Positions 5,873 through 6,883 of a DNA stretch of 6,883 bases are shown here, piece after piece; the first letter of the stretch is position 1, and each line of letters begins with the position of its first letter. A program made the position numbers and the translations under genes. The stretch spans positions 1 to 6,883 of the forward strand of contig CAKQWL010000017.1 in assembly GCA_934278965.1 (NCBI GenBank). The letters run 5' to 3'. The notes under the pieces are model-generated. The model saw only the letters and a list, made by a program, of their open reading frames with translations. It was not told where the DNA came from and did not search any database. This DNA comes from an uncultured Clostridia bacterium (lineage in GTDB: Bacteria > Bacillota > Clostridia > Peptostreptococcales > Anaerovoracaceae).

Positions 5873-6349
5873 TTACTTTTTCCTGATATACTGAAGCACC
5901 GTCTCCGGTACATATTTTGAAATATCCGCGCCAAACGCATGAAGCTCTCTTACCGCACTGGAACTAATGAACGAATAATGCGGGTCCGTCATCAAAAAGA
6001 TCGTCTCGGTGTCCCCGGTATAGAGGCCGGCATTCACCTGCGCCATCTGAATTTCGAATTCAAAATCCGTTGTTGCCCGAAGCCCGCGAACGACAATATC
6101 AAAATGATTCTGATTGACATAATCGGCCAGGAGTCCTGAAAAGGAATCTACCGTCACATTCGGAATATGCGCAGTCGCACTTCGAATCATCTCTACCCGC
6201 TCTTCAATCGAAAAAAACGGCTGCTTGTGCAGATTGTAAATCACGCCCACTACCAGCTCACCGCAGATTTTGGAAGCTCTTTCGATGATGTCCATGTGAC
6301 CGAATGTCAGCGGATCAAACGAGCCGGTATACAAAGCTTTTTTCGTCAT
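5873..6349 (-). CDS. coaD: Phosphopantetheine adenylyltransferase
   Basis: CoaD transfers AMP from ATP to 4'-phosphopantetheine, giving dephospho-CoA in the penultimate step of coenzyme A synthesis; the enzyme is a cytoplasmic hexamer in characterised species. The 158 residues are full length. Signature parts are YTGSFDPLTFGH (7-18) with the T/HxGH nucleotide motif ending in His18, Lys42, VRGLRATTDFEFEIQMA (87-103) with Arg88 and Arg91, and YSFISSSAVREL (125-136) for ATP phosphate binding. The ATG at 6349 follows GGAGG (6360-6364) at 10 bases. It comes 57 bases after the rsmD stop codon, the common bacterial rsmD-coaD order, and leads directly into the coiled-coil gene. A promoter candidate in the gap could give expression independent of rsmD. 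Confidence 0.97.
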   Translation of the reverse strand: MTKKALYTGSFDPLTFGHMDIIERASKICGELVVGVIYNLHKQPFFSIEERVEMIRSATAHIPNVTVDSFSGLLADYVNQNHFDIVVRGLRATTDFEFEIQMAQVNAGLYTGDTETIFLMTDPHYSFISSSAVRELHAFGADISKYVPETVLQYIRKK

Positions 6350-6381
6350 TCCTGTAATTCCTCCGCAAAGTACTTCCTCTT

Positions 6382-6410
6382 ATTTTAACAAATCACAGGA
6401 AAAATATCAA
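6382..6410 (-). promoter_or_regulatory. Probable promoter for coaD
   Basis: On the minus strand TTGATA (6405-6410; 5 of 6 consensus bases), a 17-base spacer and TAAAAT (6382-6387; 5 of 6) are present, with TG one base upstream of the -10 box (extended -10). The -35 box overlaps the rsmD stop codon at 6407-6409. The start would be near 6375, giving a leader of about 26 bases that just contains the coaD ribosome binding site. Confidence 0.55.
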
Positions 6411-6883
6411 CCATATATGCTGATTCGAATGGTTCCGTATTTTCGTTCTTTCTGTTTTTCAAATCCCGCAATTTCCAAAGGAAGCTCCTCATCCTTGCCA
6501 TGTTCGGCAACAATAAGTCCATCTTCCCGCAGAAGACCCAGTTCTGAAATCCGCGAAATGCAGTCGAGCATCAGTCCCGCACGGTACGGAGGATCCAAAA
6601 AGAAAAGATCCGCCGGTTCGCGAAGCGATGCCAGCACCTTCTGATATTCTCCGGGCAAGATGATCGAGCGATCCTGTGCGCCGCAGTGTAGAACATTTCG
6701 CTTTATAATGGCAATGCTTTCGCGGCTTTTATCGCCAAAATAGCAGCGTGCTGCGCCGCGCGAAAGCGCCTCCAGTCCGAGACCTCCTGTTCCGGCAAAA
6801 AGATCCACACAAACAGCCCCCGGAACATTCGCCTGAAGAATAGAAAAGATGGCCTCTTTTACTTTGTCAGATGTCGGCCGCAC
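6407..6883 (-). CDS. rsmD: 16S rRNA (guanine966-N2)-methyltransferase, 5' end outside window
   Basis: RsmD methylates N2 of G966 in 16S rRNA, using S-adenosylmethionine, during 30S assembly. The visible 158 residues cover almost the whole Rossmann methyltransferase domain: RPTSDKVKEAIFSIL near the edge, the SAM-binding motif DLFAGTGGLGLEALSRGA (27-44), the catalytic DPPY (97-100) and the C-terminal RKYGTIRISIY typical of the family. The codon at the window edge is GTG, but in this family the RPT motif follows about 20-25 residues of N-terminal sequence (usually a MRVIxGxxRG-type segment), so the gene continues beyond the window and this GTG is internal. It is first in the visible minus-strand series; the stop is TGA at 6407-6409. 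Confidence 0.94.
   Translation of the reverse strand: MRPTSDKVKEAIFSILQANVPGAVCVDLFAGTGGLGLEALSRGAARCYFGDKSRESIAIIKRNVLHCGAQDRSIILPGEYQKVLASLREPADLFFLDPPYRAGLMLDCISRISELGLLREDGLIVAEHGKDEELPLEIAGFEKQKERKYGTIRISIYG

Overview
The window looks like a piece of core chromosome from an anaerobic Bacillota, most likely class Clostridia. The main reason is the layout. One strand carries a version of the conserved ylb block (known from Bacillus as rsmD-coaD-ylbJ-…-ylbM-ylbN-rpmF), with the clostridial features of an acetate kinase placed before rpmF and a coiled-coil gene behind coaD. Strong purine-rich ribosome binding sites (GGAGG types) and perfect or near-perfect sigma-A promoter boxes fit the same group. 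I cannot name a genus from the sequence.

Layout from left to right. Positions 1-741 hold the 3' part of dapA (lysine and cell-wall precursor synthesis) on the plus strand. A 14-bp hairpin at 755-787 closes it and also faces the end of the opposing rpmF, so it can serve both strands. Everything else is on the minus strand; in transcription order, starting at the right edge, it is: rsmD (5' end cut off by the window), coaD, a coiled-coil protein that resembles mycobacterial SepIVA, ylbJ, an iron-sulfur-flavoprotein-like NAD(P)H/FMN reductase, tmcAL (ylbM), ackA and rpmF. All gaps are under 110 bases, and the longer ones hold promoter-like or hairpin elements.

The minus-strand genes probably form several short transcription units rather than one operon. 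I see promoter candidates in front of coaD (6382-6410), the flavoprotein gene (4250-4278), ackA (2371-2398) and rpmF (1067-1096, perfect hexamers with an 18-base spacer), plus a weaker one before ylbJ. coaD and the SepIVA-like gene, and the flavoprotein gene and tmcAL, are tightly coupled pairs. The themes are housekeeping: 16S rRNA methylation, coenzyme A synthesis, probable cell-envelope or division scaffolding, tRNA(Met) acetylation with acetate, acetate/ATP metabolism and ribosomal protein L32.

I found no mobile element, CRISPR array, RNA gene or defence system, and no clear sign of a wholly new system. The points most worth a second look are the SepIVA-like protein kept next to coaD, a terminator-like hairpin that contains the apparent ylbJ start codon, the loss of pta and yceD from their usual places around ackA, and substitutions in the DapA active-site loop.
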